A stretch of DNA of 8,612 nt from Anaerolineae bacterium (GCA_027079895.1 JALWUZ010000067.1:1-8612), one strand, 5' to 3'. Shown: positions 1 through 6,422, counted from the first letter of the stretch. Notes: a model not told the origin generated them from the letters alone. Program-made: numbers and translations.

Positions 1-15
1 GCGCATCGCTGCGGC

Positions 16-2166
16 TCACCCGGTACGGGCGGGCCGGAGGGCCTCCGGCGCGAGGTCGTAGCCGATGAGCCGGACGGCGTCGCCGAGCCGGGCGTCGAGC
101 GGGCGGGAAGGGGTGGCCGGGCGAAAAGTCGGCGCACCGGCGTAGGCCCACAGGTGGTAGAGAGCGTAATGGCGGAAGTCGGGGTTGGTGGCCGCCACCT
201 GCAAGCGCAGCGTGACCCGCTCGCGTGAGATGGCCGTGGCCGGGACGAGGAAACGGCTTTCCAGCCACTCTCCCGGCACAGGGGGATAACGCCACAGCCC
301 CACATCGTGCCCGTCCACCGCGACGCGCACGGCCCCGGCCTGGGCCGCGTGGAGCCGGGCGACGAGCAGCAACGGCTCGCCGGGGCGGGCCGCCAGGTGG
401 AACGTCGTCCCGCCGGTGAACAGACGCCCCCCGTCCAGCACCTCGATGGCGGGGTCGGTGCGGTAGTGATACTGCTGTACCTCGGTGGGGAAGCCGGGCC
501 GCACCGTTCCTTCCCAAAAACGCAGGTCGTGGGCGGCTTCGTCGTCCAAATCGGCCACGTCCAGCCGGTCCAGCAACGGGAGCCCGGCGACCTGCTGCCG
601 GATGTCCTCCTGGTAGACCTGGTTGCCGCTGTCCGCCAGCCGCCAGTCGGCTCGATAGACGGCCTGCACCGGCCCCGCGCTGGCGATGGCGAAGTCGGGG
701 ACTTCCGCGCGGAACAGGCGCACGGCGAACAGGTCGGTGGCGGCCAGGTAGGGCAGGGAGAAGACATCGGGATAGGTGGCGAAGTAGTCGGGACGCTGGG
801 GCGAGTGCTCCATGCGCTCGAAGACGGCGCCCGCCCCGTGTCGCCAGGCCGTAGCCGCCCCCTGGGTAGTGAGGCCGATCAAGTCGTAGACGGGACGCTT
901 GCCCACGTACCGGATGGCGCCGGTGTCATGCACGCCGAGACGGGCGTCGGCGGGCAACTCGCGGCGTATCCAGTCGGCCAGCCTCAGGTGCTGCCCGGCG
1001 ACGGTGTGGAGAGCGCAGGCGTAGAGCGAGCGTCCCTGCAAGGTGGAGGCGAAAGAGGCCGCCAGCACCATCAGGGCCAAGATGACGCCCGGCCAACGTC
1101 GCCACCCGGCCAGCAGAGCGAGTCCGATGGCGGCGAAGGGTATCAGCAGGGCGAGGAAAGGGGTCTGGTAACGTCCCACCTGCCAGGTGGCGGTGATGAG
1201 CGCGGCGGTGGCCAGCGTACCGGCGGCGAACCAGCCCAGGGTCAGGATGACGCCCTCCCACCGTCGCCGACGGAGCAGGCCCAGCCAGCCGACGGCGGCC
1301 AGGGGGAGCAATCCCGGCGCCAGCGGCCAGGGATGGGGGGCCCGGTATCCCAGGGTGAACCGTCCCAGGACGCGGCCGGCGTTCAGCAGGATGGAGTGGA
1401 GAATGTCGCCGGGCCGAAAGGGGACGTTTCCCAGCCAGGATTTGGCCTGGGCGCCGGTGGCGACCGGCGAGCCGGTGAGGGCCAGGTTGACCGCCAGGGG
1501 CAGCAGTCCGAGCAGGATGGAGAGCGTCAGGCGCAGAACGGGGGGCGCGAGGCGGCGATGGCGGAGCAGCACGACGAGCCAGAGGACGGCGGCCAGGATG
1601 AGCCCTTCGGGGCGGGTGAGGGCGGCCAGGACAATCCAGAGCGCGGGACAGCGTTCTCGCACCAGGGCGTCGAGAGCGGCCAGGATGAACACGGTGAACA
1701 GGCCGCCTTCCATCCCGCTCAGGTAGGCCCACTGGACGGCCCCGGTCAGCAGGAAAAAGGCGACGGCCACGCCCGGCAGATAGCGGCCCACCGTCGGGTC
1801 TCGTGGCCGGAAAGAGGCTGCCAGGTGGGAGGTGAGGCGGTAGACAAGCCCCGCCGACAGCCCCAAACTGAGTACCCCCAGCCCCAGCGCGAACCAGATC
1901 AGATGCTCCCCGTGGAATCCGAGCCGGTAGCCGCCGGCCAGGAGAATGGGATAGAGGAAACTGGTGTCGCCGGTCGAGTAAGGGTCGCCGTCGTTGTACT
2001 GCCAGGGATGGCCGCGTGAGAACTGGCGGGCGTACTGGAAATGGATGTAGGCGTCGTCCAGGGGAGCGATAGGCCGCCCGCCGCCGACGTTCCAGAGCGT
2101 CGCCAGGTAGAGGCCGGAGACCAGGAGCACCCCTATCCAGACCCACAGGCCTGCTCGCCGACTCAC
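16..2166 (-). CDS. multi-pass membrane protein, GT-C/GT39-like glycosyltransferase family
   Basis: 716 residues starting at a GTG. The N-terminus is a signal-anchor-like hydrophobic helix (about residues 7-25), followed by an extracytoplasmic loop with PLDDAYIHFQYARQ (35-48). Its paired aspartates D37-D38 sit where GT-C enzymes using polyprenyl-phosphate sugars carry their acidic catalytic residues. Roughly nine more hydrophobic segments follow between 88 and 375 (for example 129-150, 176-202, 210-232, 304-325, 333-372). Residues 411-433 (GVHDTGAIRY, then YDLIGL) resemble the soluble-domain motif common after the membrane part of such proteins, and about 480-716 is a soluble, probably beta-rich region. 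It likely transfers a sugar outside the membrane, but donor and acceptor cannot be read from sequence. No good Shine-Dalgarno precedes the GTG. The upstream gene stops 2 bp before it, so translational coupling is likely. The C-terminus ends abruptly just as a new domain seems to begin (see finding). Confidence 0.8.
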   Translation of the reverse strand: MSRRAGLWVWIGVLLVSGLYLATLWNVGGGRPIAPLDDAYIHFQYARQFSRGHPWQYNDGDPYSTGDTSFLYPILLAGGYRLGFHGEHLIWFALGLGVLSLGLSAGLVYRLTSHLAASFRPRDPTVGRYLPGVAVAFFLLTGAVQWAYLSGMEGGLFTVFILAALDALVRERCPALWIVLAALTRPEGLILAAVLWLVVLLRHRRLAPPVLRLTLSILLGLLPLAVNLALTGSPVATGAQAKSWLGNVPFRPGDILHSILLNAGRVLGRFTLGYRAPHPWPLAPGLLPLAAVGWLGLLRRRRWEGVILTLGWFAAGTLATAALITATWQVGRYQTPFLALLIPFAAIGLALLAGWRRWPGVILALMVLAASFASTLQGRSLYACALHTVAGQHLRLADWIRRELPADARLGVHDTGAIRYVGKRPVYDLIGLTTQGAATAWRHGAGAVFERMEHSPQRPDYFATYPDVFSLPYLAATDLFAVRLFRAEVPDFAIASAGPVQAVYRADWRLADSGNQVYQEDIRQQVAGLPLLDRLDVADLDDEAAHDLRFWEGTVRPGFPTEVQQYHYRTDPAIEVLDGGRLFTGGTTFHLAARPGEPLLLVARLHAAQAGAVRVAVDGHDVGLWRYPPVPGEWLESRFLVPATAISRERVTLRLQVAATNPDFRHYALYHLWAYAGAPTFRPATPSRPLDARLGDAVRLIGYDLAPEALRPARTG

Positions 2167-2168
2167 GT

Positions 2169-2828
2169 CTATCGGTCGTCCGTTGCCCGCGACGGCGTGG
2201 CGGCCTCCTGCTCGCCCTCGTCCTGATCCTCGCTCACCCGCACCGTGACTCCGAGGGCCTGCGCGATGGGCTGCACCTGCTCCTGGAGCGTCCGGGCCAG
2301 TTCCTCATCGAGTTCGCCGACGCTCAGCACCAGGTTGCCTTCGTCGTCGGTATCCACGCTGAGAGGGTGCCACTCTCCCTTCACCTTCACTTTCACCGCG
2401 TTGTCATCGCCCGTCGGCATTTTCAGCCTCCATAAGACTTTCTCACGTTTCAGTTCGGGCATCCGCCGGATCGCCGACTTCGCTATCCCATGCACCGTGC
2501 TCTTGGCCATCGGCACCCCGACGAGCCCCAGCAGCGACGAGGTGGAATCATAACTCAGCCCCACGAAGTACGACAGCGTCGCCAGTCCTCTCGCCTGCGA
2601 TGAGAACTGGCCGCGGCCCACTCCCTGGGGATACACGCGGAAAGTGCGCCCGCAACTGAGGCAGCGATAGCGGTGGACCGTCACCGTGTGGTACCGTACA
2701 TCGCGCAGGGAGCGTTCCACCACTTGCAATCGTTTGAAGAGTCGCCCGTCGCAATCTTCGTAGGGGCACTGGTCGGGCATCATCAGCATCTCAGGGCGGA
2801 CAGGGGGAAGAATCATCTCTAGTTCCAT
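2169..2828 (-). CDS. transposase-derived zinc-ribbon/HTH protein, C-terminally shortened
   Basis: 219 residues from the ATG at 2828. A GTG six codons upstream is in frame, but GGAGGT lies 5 nt before the ATG and decides the start. Residues 21-59 form a four-cysteine zinc ribbon (C21, C26, C56, C59; CPYEDC and YRCLSCGRTFRVYP). About 78-120 looks like a helix-turn-helix region (GLATLSYFVGLSYDSTSSLL, then MAKSTVHGIAK). Residues 140-172 (WHPLSVDTDDEGNLVLSV) look like the first strands of a DDE transposase catalytic core with a candidate first aspartate at D159. From memory of the family, such transposases continue for another 150-250 residues with two more acidic catalytic positions. Here the protein ends in an acidic, low-complexity tail (SEDQDEGEQEAA). 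It probably cannot transpose but could still bind DNA. Either a decaying insertion-sequence remnant or a domesticated DNA-binding protein is possible. It lies 54 bp past the tRNA hairpin and 2 bp before the membrane glycosyltransferase gene. No promoter of its own is evident. Confidence 0.72.
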   Translation of the reverse strand: MELEMILPPVRPEMLMMPDQCPYEDCDGRLFKRLQVVERSLRDVRYHTVTVHRYRCLSCGRTFRVYPQGVGRGQFSSQARGLATLSYFVGLSYDSTSSLLGLVGVPMAKSTVHGIAKSAIRRMPELKREKVLWRLKMPTGDDNAVKVKVKGEWHPLSVDTDDEGNLVLSVGELDEELARTLQEQVQPIAQALGVTVRVSEDQDEGEQEAATPSRATDDR

Positions 2829-2833
2829 TGACC

Positions 2834-2839
2834 ACCTCC
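2834..2839 (-). promoter_or_regulatory. Shine-Dalgarno site deciding the start of the transposase-derived gene
   Basis: GGAGGT on the minus strand, followed by 5 nt and then ATG at 2828. It lies inside the six-codon extension that a GTG start at 2846 would give, and it makes the ATG the preferred start. A site this good on a supposed pseudogene suggests that the protein is still made. Confidence 0.75.
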
Positions 2840-2882
2840 GGCACACGTGAGCCGCTCCGGGGGAATCAGGGGGAGAAACGAT

Positions 2883-2908
2883 AGAGCCCGCCTCGACTGG
2901 CGGGCTCT
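2883..2908 (-). terminator. hairpin downstream of the tRNA pair, probable terminator
   Basis: A perfect 10-bp inverted repeat, AGAGCCCGCC (2883-2892) against GGCGGGCTCT (2899-2908), with a 6-nt loop. On the minus strand it begins 10 nt after the tRNA-Leu discriminator base and is followed by ATCGTTTCTC, a poor U tract. It is therefore either a weak intrinsic terminator that allows read-through into the genes at 2828 and 2166, or a 3'-end processing or stability hairpin. The plus-strand side has no T-run at all. Confidence 0.6.
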
Positions 2909-2918
2909 GCTGCTGCTA

Positions 2919-3001
2919 TGCCCCGGACTGGATTCGAACCAGCACGCCTAAAAAGGCACAGGCCCTCAACCTGCCGCGTATGCCTATTCCGCCACCGGGG
3001 C
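2919..3001 (-). tRNA. tRNA-Leu(GAG)
   Basis: 83 nt including the discriminator base. The acceptor stem is GCCCCGG with CCGGGGC plus discriminator A. The D arm has GCG/CGC. The anticodon stem GCAGG/CCTGT encloses the loop TTGAGGG, anticodon GAG at 2965-2967, reading CUC and CUU. A long class II variable arm (GCCT-TTTT-AGGC) identifies leucine, and the T loop is TTCGAAT. CCA is not encoded. It lies 9 nt after tRNA-Pro in the same transcript. Confidence 0.96.
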
Positions 3002-3010
3002 TTACACCAG

Positions 3011-3085
3011 TCGGGGCGCCGGGATTTGAACCCGGGGCCTCTACAACCCCATTGTAGCGCGCTAGCCAAACTGCGCCACGCCCCG
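3011..3085 (-). tRNA. tRNA-Pro(GGG)
   Basis: 75 nt including the discriminator base. The acceptor stem is CGGGGCG with CGCCCCG plus discriminator A; the C1-G72 pair is typical of bacterial proline tRNA. The D stem is GCGC/GCGC. The anticodon stem CTACA/TGTAG encloses ATGGGGT, giving anticodon GGG. The variable loop has 5 nt, and the T arm is CCGGG-TTCAAAT-CCCGG. CCA is not encoded. It is first in the tRNA transcript and its 5' end is only a few nucleotides past the predicted transcription start. Confidence 0.96.
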
Positions 3086-3095
3086 AACAAGGCGC

Positions 3096-3123
3096 ATTAT
3101 AGCAAAAATCCCTTGTTTGGCAA
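3096..3123 (-). promoter_or_regulatory. housekeeping-sigma promoter for the tRNA-Pro/tRNA-Leu transcript
   Basis: On the minus strand, -35 TTGCCA (3118-3123), a 16-nt spacer, and a consensus -10 TATAAT (3096-3101) preceded by TGC, which makes an extended -10. Transcription should begin at about 3088-3090, leaving only a few nucleotides before tRNA-Pro at 3085. The near-consensus match is what is expected for a stable-RNA promoter. Confidence 0.88.
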
Positions 3124-3202
3124 GCCGGCGTTATTCACGGGATCTCGAAGCCAGGGGTTGGCGGAATGCGCATCGGACGGCACAGGGAGCGGGCTGCGGG
3201 AT

Positions 3203-3231
3203 TTGGCGTTACCCCCGCTTTGAGGTACAAT
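3203..3231 (+). promoter_or_regulatory. promoter of the plus-strand operon, possibly leaderless
   Basis: TTGGCG (3203-3208), a 17-nt spacer, then TACAAT (3226-3231). The ATG at 3239 begins 7 nt after the -10, where transcription itself would be expected to start. GAGGT at 3222-3226 could be read as a ribosome site, but it is 12 nt from the ATG and touches the -10, so it would not be transcribed from this promoter. The 153-bp gap 3086-3238 holds this and the divergent tRNA promoter, and I see nothing else in it. Confidence 0.6.
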
Positions 3232-3238
3232 ATCCGCT

Positions 3239-4498
3239 ATGTCCAGGAGCATCACTCCTCCACGCCTGCCAGACCGCCAGCAAGCCGTTCATGAACTTTT
3301 TCACAACCGCGATTTTCGGTTGCTCTGGGTGGGACAATTACTCTCGCAAGTCGGCGATCAGTGCCTGCTGATTGCGGCCATCACCTTGATTTCCAACCTC
3401 TCTAACTCACCGTTGGCGATGCTCATCCCCGCCATCTCGATCGCCATCCCCCAACTGGTCTTCGGCCTGGTCGGGGGGGTGATGGCCGACCGCTGGGACC
3501 GCAAGATGGTGATGATCTTCTCCGACATCTTGCGCGGCCTGATCGTCCTCAGCGTCATCGCCGTCCACCGCGTGGATCAACTGTGGATTCTCTACCTGGC
3601 GGCCGGCGGCCTGGCCCTGGTGGGGGTGTTCTTCTACCCGGCCCGCAACGCTACCCTGCCCAACATCGTCCCGGCCAGCCTGCTCCTGGCGGCCAACGGA
3701 CTCATCCAGGGGAGTTACATCGTCGCCCTCATCGTCGGGCCCATCATCGCCGGAGCCGCCGTTGAACTCTGGCTGCCGCTGGCGATCATCTTCGACAGCG
3801 CGACGTTCTTCATCTCCGCCGTCGTCATCGCCGTGATGCACATCCCGCCCACCGTCCTGGCCCCGGCTGCGGTTCAGAACAGCGTTTGGGAGGATATGCG
3901 CTCCGGCCTGCACTTCATCCGACGCAGCCCGGCCCTGAAGCGCGTGCTGACCGTCACCGCCATTGCCACGCTGGGACTCGGCGCCATCATCCTGCTGGCG
4001 ATCCCCCACCTCAAGACCCAGTTGGAGGCCAGCGGGCTGGAGTACGGTATCGCAATGAGCATGCTGGGGCTGGGTTCGGTGATTGGGGGGGCGATGGTCA
4101 ACCGGCTGGCGCGGCGCATATCCACCAGTACCATCGTGGGGGGCATGCTGGTTTTTGCCGGCGGGGCCATCGTCGCCTTCGCCTTCGCGCCGAACTACAC
4201 CGTCGTCCTGGCGAGTATCACCGTCATCGGGGCCTGCATCGTGATGGCCCGCGGCGCCCTGGATGCCATCTCCCAGGCCCTCGCGCCCGACGCTATGCGC
4301 GGCCGGGTCCAATCGGCGGTCAACCTGCTCGTCGTGGCGGCGACCGCCCTGGCCGAAGGGCTCTCCGCCGTCCTCGGCTCGCTCATCGGCGTGCAGACCG
4401 TCTTCATCGCCGCCGGCCTGGTGACGGCCGTCACCGGCGGGGTGGCCGTCTACGTCCTGCGCGACGCCGCCCGTCAGATGGAAAGACTCACCCAATAG
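3239..4498 (+). CDS. MFS transporter, EntS/MFS_3-like exporter
   Basis: 419 residues, the normal length for a major facilitator protein. A 25-residue hydrophilic N-terminus leads into FHNRDFRLLWVGQLLSQVGD (21-40), the usual opening of the EntS-like exporter subgroup. The loop between the second and third helices carries the MFS signature GGVMADRWDRKMVM (79-92). LAPDAMRGRVQS (348-359) is the conserved loop before the last helices. A basic central loop (about 215-235, FIRRSPALKR) separates two halves of about five to six helices each. Such proteins export small molecules by proton antiport, and this one's substrate is unknown. The ATG at 3239 is preceded by a promoter rather than by a well-placed Shine-Dalgarno. 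It is the first gene of the plus-strand operon, 18 bp before the reductase gene. If the neighbours are related in function, the cargo could be a lipid or metabolite, but that is only inference. Confidence 0.93.
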   Translation: MSRSITPPRLPDRQQAVHELFHNRDFRLLWVGQLLSQVGDQCLLIAAITLISNLSNSPLAMLIPAISIAIPQLVFGLVGGVMADRWDRKMVMIFSDILRGLIVLSVIAVHRVDQLWILYLAAGGLALVGVFFYPARNATLPNIVPASLLLAANGLIQGSYIVALIVGPIIAGAAVELWLPLAIIFDSATFFISAVVIAVMHIPPTVLAPAAVQNSVWEDMRSGLHFIRRSPALKRVLTVTAIATLGLGAIILLAIPHLKTQLEASGLEYGIAMSMLGLGSVIGGAMVNRLARRISTSTIVGGMLVFAGGAIVAFAFAPNYTVVLASITVIGACIVMARGALDAISQALAPDAMRGRVQSAVNLLVVAATALAEGLSAVLGSLIGVQTVFIAAGLVTAVTGGVAVYVLRDAARQMERLTQ

Positions 4499-4502
4499 TC
4501 AC

Positions 4503-4508
4503 AGGAGG
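4503..4508 (+). promoter_or_regulatory. Shine-Dalgarno site for the GTG start at 4517
   Basis: AGGAGG, 8 nt before GTG. The consensus match and spacing support the GTG as the true start, placing the residue-12 nucleotide-binding motif at the usual distance from the N-terminus. Confidence 0.8.
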
Positions 4509-4516
4509 GAACAGCA

Positions 4517-5359
4517 GTGGACTTCTTCGACCGCAAACACATCATCATCACCGGAGGCACCAGCGGCATCGGCAAAGCGATCGCCCTGCGCCTCGTCCGG
4601 CGCGGCGCCGATGTCTCCATCATCGCCCGCCGCCAGTCGCTCCTCGGACAGACCATCGCGGAGTTCGAGGAGCACAAGGCCCGTCCCGACCAGACCTTCC
4701 GCCAGTTCTCCGCCGACCTGTCCAACTGGGAGGAGGCCCAGTCCGCCATCGAAACCCTCACCGCCGACGCCCCGCCCGACGTCCTGATCAACTCCGCCGG
4801 CTACTCCCACCCCGGCTACTTCGAGGAATTGCCGGTCGAGGTGTTCCAGAGAATCATGGCGGTGGACTTCTTCGGCACTCTCTACCCCTGCAAGTTGGTC
4901 GTCCCGCTGATGATCGAGCGCGGCAGCGGGCACATCGTCAACGTCTCCTCGGTGGCCGGATTCCTGGGCGTCTTCGGTTTCACCGCCTATAGCGCGGCCA
5001 AATTCGCCATTCGCGGCTTCTCCGACACGCTGCGGCAGGAACTGAAGCCCTACGGCATCCACGTCTCCATCGTCTACCCGCCGGACACCGACACGCCGTT
5101 GCTCCACTACGAGGATGAGTTCAAGCCCCTGGAGACCAAGCGGCTCTCCGGCAACGCCGGGCTGCTGACGGCGGACGAGGTGGCGCGGGCGGTCGTCAAG
5201 GGCATCGAGAAGAAGCGGTACGTCATCACCCCCGGCTTCGAGAGCACCCTGTTCTTCTGGCTCACCAACCCCATCTTTACCTTCGTGAACTGGTATATGG
5301 ACTGGGTCATCGCTAAGGCCCGTCGGGAGAAGGCCCAAGATGGACGTCAGGCAGGCTAA
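4517..5359 (+). CDS. short-chain dehydrogenase, 3-ketodihydrosphingosine reductase-like
   Basis: 280 residues from a GTG start. The Rossmann cofactor motif TGGTSGIG is at 12-19 and ARR at 37-39 favours NADP(H). NSAG is at 92-95. The active site has S145 (VNVSS) with Y158 and K162 (YSAAK). YPPDTDTP at 187-194, followed by KPLETKRLS (203-211), is the pattern I associate with eukaryotic KDSR/TSC10, which reduces 3-ketodihydrosphingosine in sphingolipid synthesis. A hydrophobic stretch at about 243-265 (FFWLTNPIFTFVNWY) fits a membrane-attached C-terminus, as in KDSR. The family asparagine in the hNxxG motif is replaced by D117 (VDFFG). The dehydrogenase assignment is firm; the sphingolipid substrate is inferred from motifs and no serine palmitoyltransferase is in the window. 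The last 20 bp overlap the next gene. Confidence 0.85.
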   Translation: MDFFDRKHIIITGGTSGIGKAIALRLVRRGADVSIIARRQSLLGQTIAEFEEHKARPDQTFRQFSADLSNWEEAQSAIETLTADAPPDVLINSAGYSHPGYFEELPVEVFQRIMAVDFFGTLYPCKLVVPLMIERGSGHIVNVSSVAGFLGVFGFTAYSAAKFAIRGFSDTLRQELKPYGIHVSIVYPPDTDTPLLHYEDEFKPLETKRLSGNAGLLTADEVARAVVKGIEKKRYVITPGFESTLFFWLTNPIFTFVNWYMDWVIAKARREKAQDGRQAG

Positions 5360-6401
5360 AGAGGCTCTGGATCGGCTGATAGCCAAACAGCGCGTTCACC
5401 TCTACAAGCCTATCCAGATAGCCGAGATACTGTACCGCGTGCGGCAGGGGACACTCACCATCGCCCAACTGCGGGACGACCTGGAATCCTACCGCAACCC
5501 GTCCAAACGTTGGCGCGACAGCGTGTCCCGTATCCTTCTCGACCGAGTCTGCACCTCGTCGCAGAAATTCCAGGACAACCTCTTCGACTCCAACGCCATC
5601 CCTCCGGCGACGTTAGCCGCGCTGGCGGAGGCCAACGAGGACGGCGTCGTGGAACGGTACATCTACCGACGATTCCAGGAGAGGCAACGTCGCATCCTGA
5701 AACTGGGCGCGATGTTGAGCACCGCCACCCCCGGCGACTTCCACCTGTCGGACTTCTTGGCCGAGTTCGAGCACGACAAGGGCATCAAACGCAGCATAGA
5801 CAAAGCGTTCGAGATCGTGGTCTACGCCCTGTTCGACACTCTGGTAAGACACATGAAAGTGACCGTCACCGTAGCGGCGGACCTGACCGAGAGCGACCTG
5901 TTGGCGGCTTTCGAGGACTTCGCCCGCCTGCTTATGGGGATAGATGTCCAACACCCGGCAGTGAGCCTCCCCGCCCGACTGTACCGTGCCGGCGCCACCA
6001 ACGCCGCCGACCGGGGGTTGGACATTTTGGCCCGCTTCAATTCGGCCACTCAGGTCAGATACATCACCATTGACGGAGATCTCGCCGACGACATCTCTTG
6101 GGATAGCAATGCTGACCGTGTCGTCTTCGTATGCAAAGACGGGGAACGGGAATTTATCGAGCGCATCTGCCGCCAACTTGGACAGCGTATCCAGGGGATT
6201 ATCGTGCAGAGCCAGTTGATAGCCTGGTACGACCTGGCCCTGCACGGCGAATTTGCCGACTGTCTGGGGGATGACCTGCTATCCAACCTCCGGCGGGAGT
6301 TCCGCCACGAGTTTCCCTTCAGCGAGACCTTCGCCGACTTCTATCGTGAGCGGGGCTACGACGCACTTCACAAGCCGGACTCGCCTTTCTGGCTCGAATA
6401 G
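5340..6401 (+). CDS. HaeII-family type II restriction endonuclease (solitary)
   Basis: 353 residues, about the length I recall for HaeII. The N-terminus MDVRQAKEALDRL, then VHLYKPIQIAEILYRVR (19-35), LESYRNPSKRWRD (48-60), SSQKFQDNLF (73-82) and TNAADRGLD (220-228) are patterns I recognise from HaeII-type enzymes, which cut at RGCGCY. The likely PD-(D/E)xK nuclease core is D224 or D228 with Q238-V239-R240, plus E158 in the preceding helix. The usual lysine of the last motif reads as arginine here. The ATG lies inside the reductase gene with a 20-bp overlap, and GGGAG about 10 nt upstream can serve as ribosome site. No methyltransferase gene lies on either side. The gene is poorer in G+C than its neighbours (34/60 at 5401-5460 and 32/60 at 6061-6120, against 40/60 at 6841-6900), suggesting transfer. 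Family assignment is strong; specificity and activity are inferred. Confidence 0.86.
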   Translation: MDVRQAKEALDRLIAKQRVHLYKPIQIAEILYRVRQGTLTIAQLRDDLESYRNPSKRWRDSVSRILLDRVCTSSQKFQDNLFDSNAIPPATLAALAEANEDGVVERYIYRRFQERQRRILKLGAMLSTATPGDFHLSDFLAEFEHDKGIKRSIDKAFEIVVYALFDTLVRHMKVTVTVAADLTESDLLAAFEDFARLLMGIDVQHPAVSLPARLYRAGATNAADRGLDILARFNSATQVRYITIDGDLADDISWDSNADRVVFVCKDGEREFIERICRQLGQRIQGIIVQSQLIAWYDLALHGEFADCLGDDLLSNLRREFRHEFPFSETFADFYRERGYDALHKPDSPFWLE

Positions 6402-6422
6402 CGATGAACAACGACATCCTGT

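Noticed and set aside
307..2019. Long plus-strand open frame of 570 codons
   Set aside because: It is antisense to the membrane glycosyltransferase. Its composition is dominated by Gly, Gln, Asp and Pro with no domain pattern, typical of a shadow in high-GC DNA.
2883..3085. Possible phage or integrative-element attachment site at the tRNA pair
   Set aside because: There is no integrase and no second copy of a tRNA 3' end in the window. Only the nearby transposase fragment hints at mobile DNA.
2866..3223. Short open frames on both strands across 2866-3223
   Set aside because: They cover the two tRNA genes. Phrases such as TGFEPARL are the well-known false translation of a tRNA T arm.
3407..4495. 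Long minus-strand open frame of 362 codons
   Set aside because: It is opposite the MFS transporter, His/Asp/Gly-rich and without recognisable motifs, so a shadow frame.
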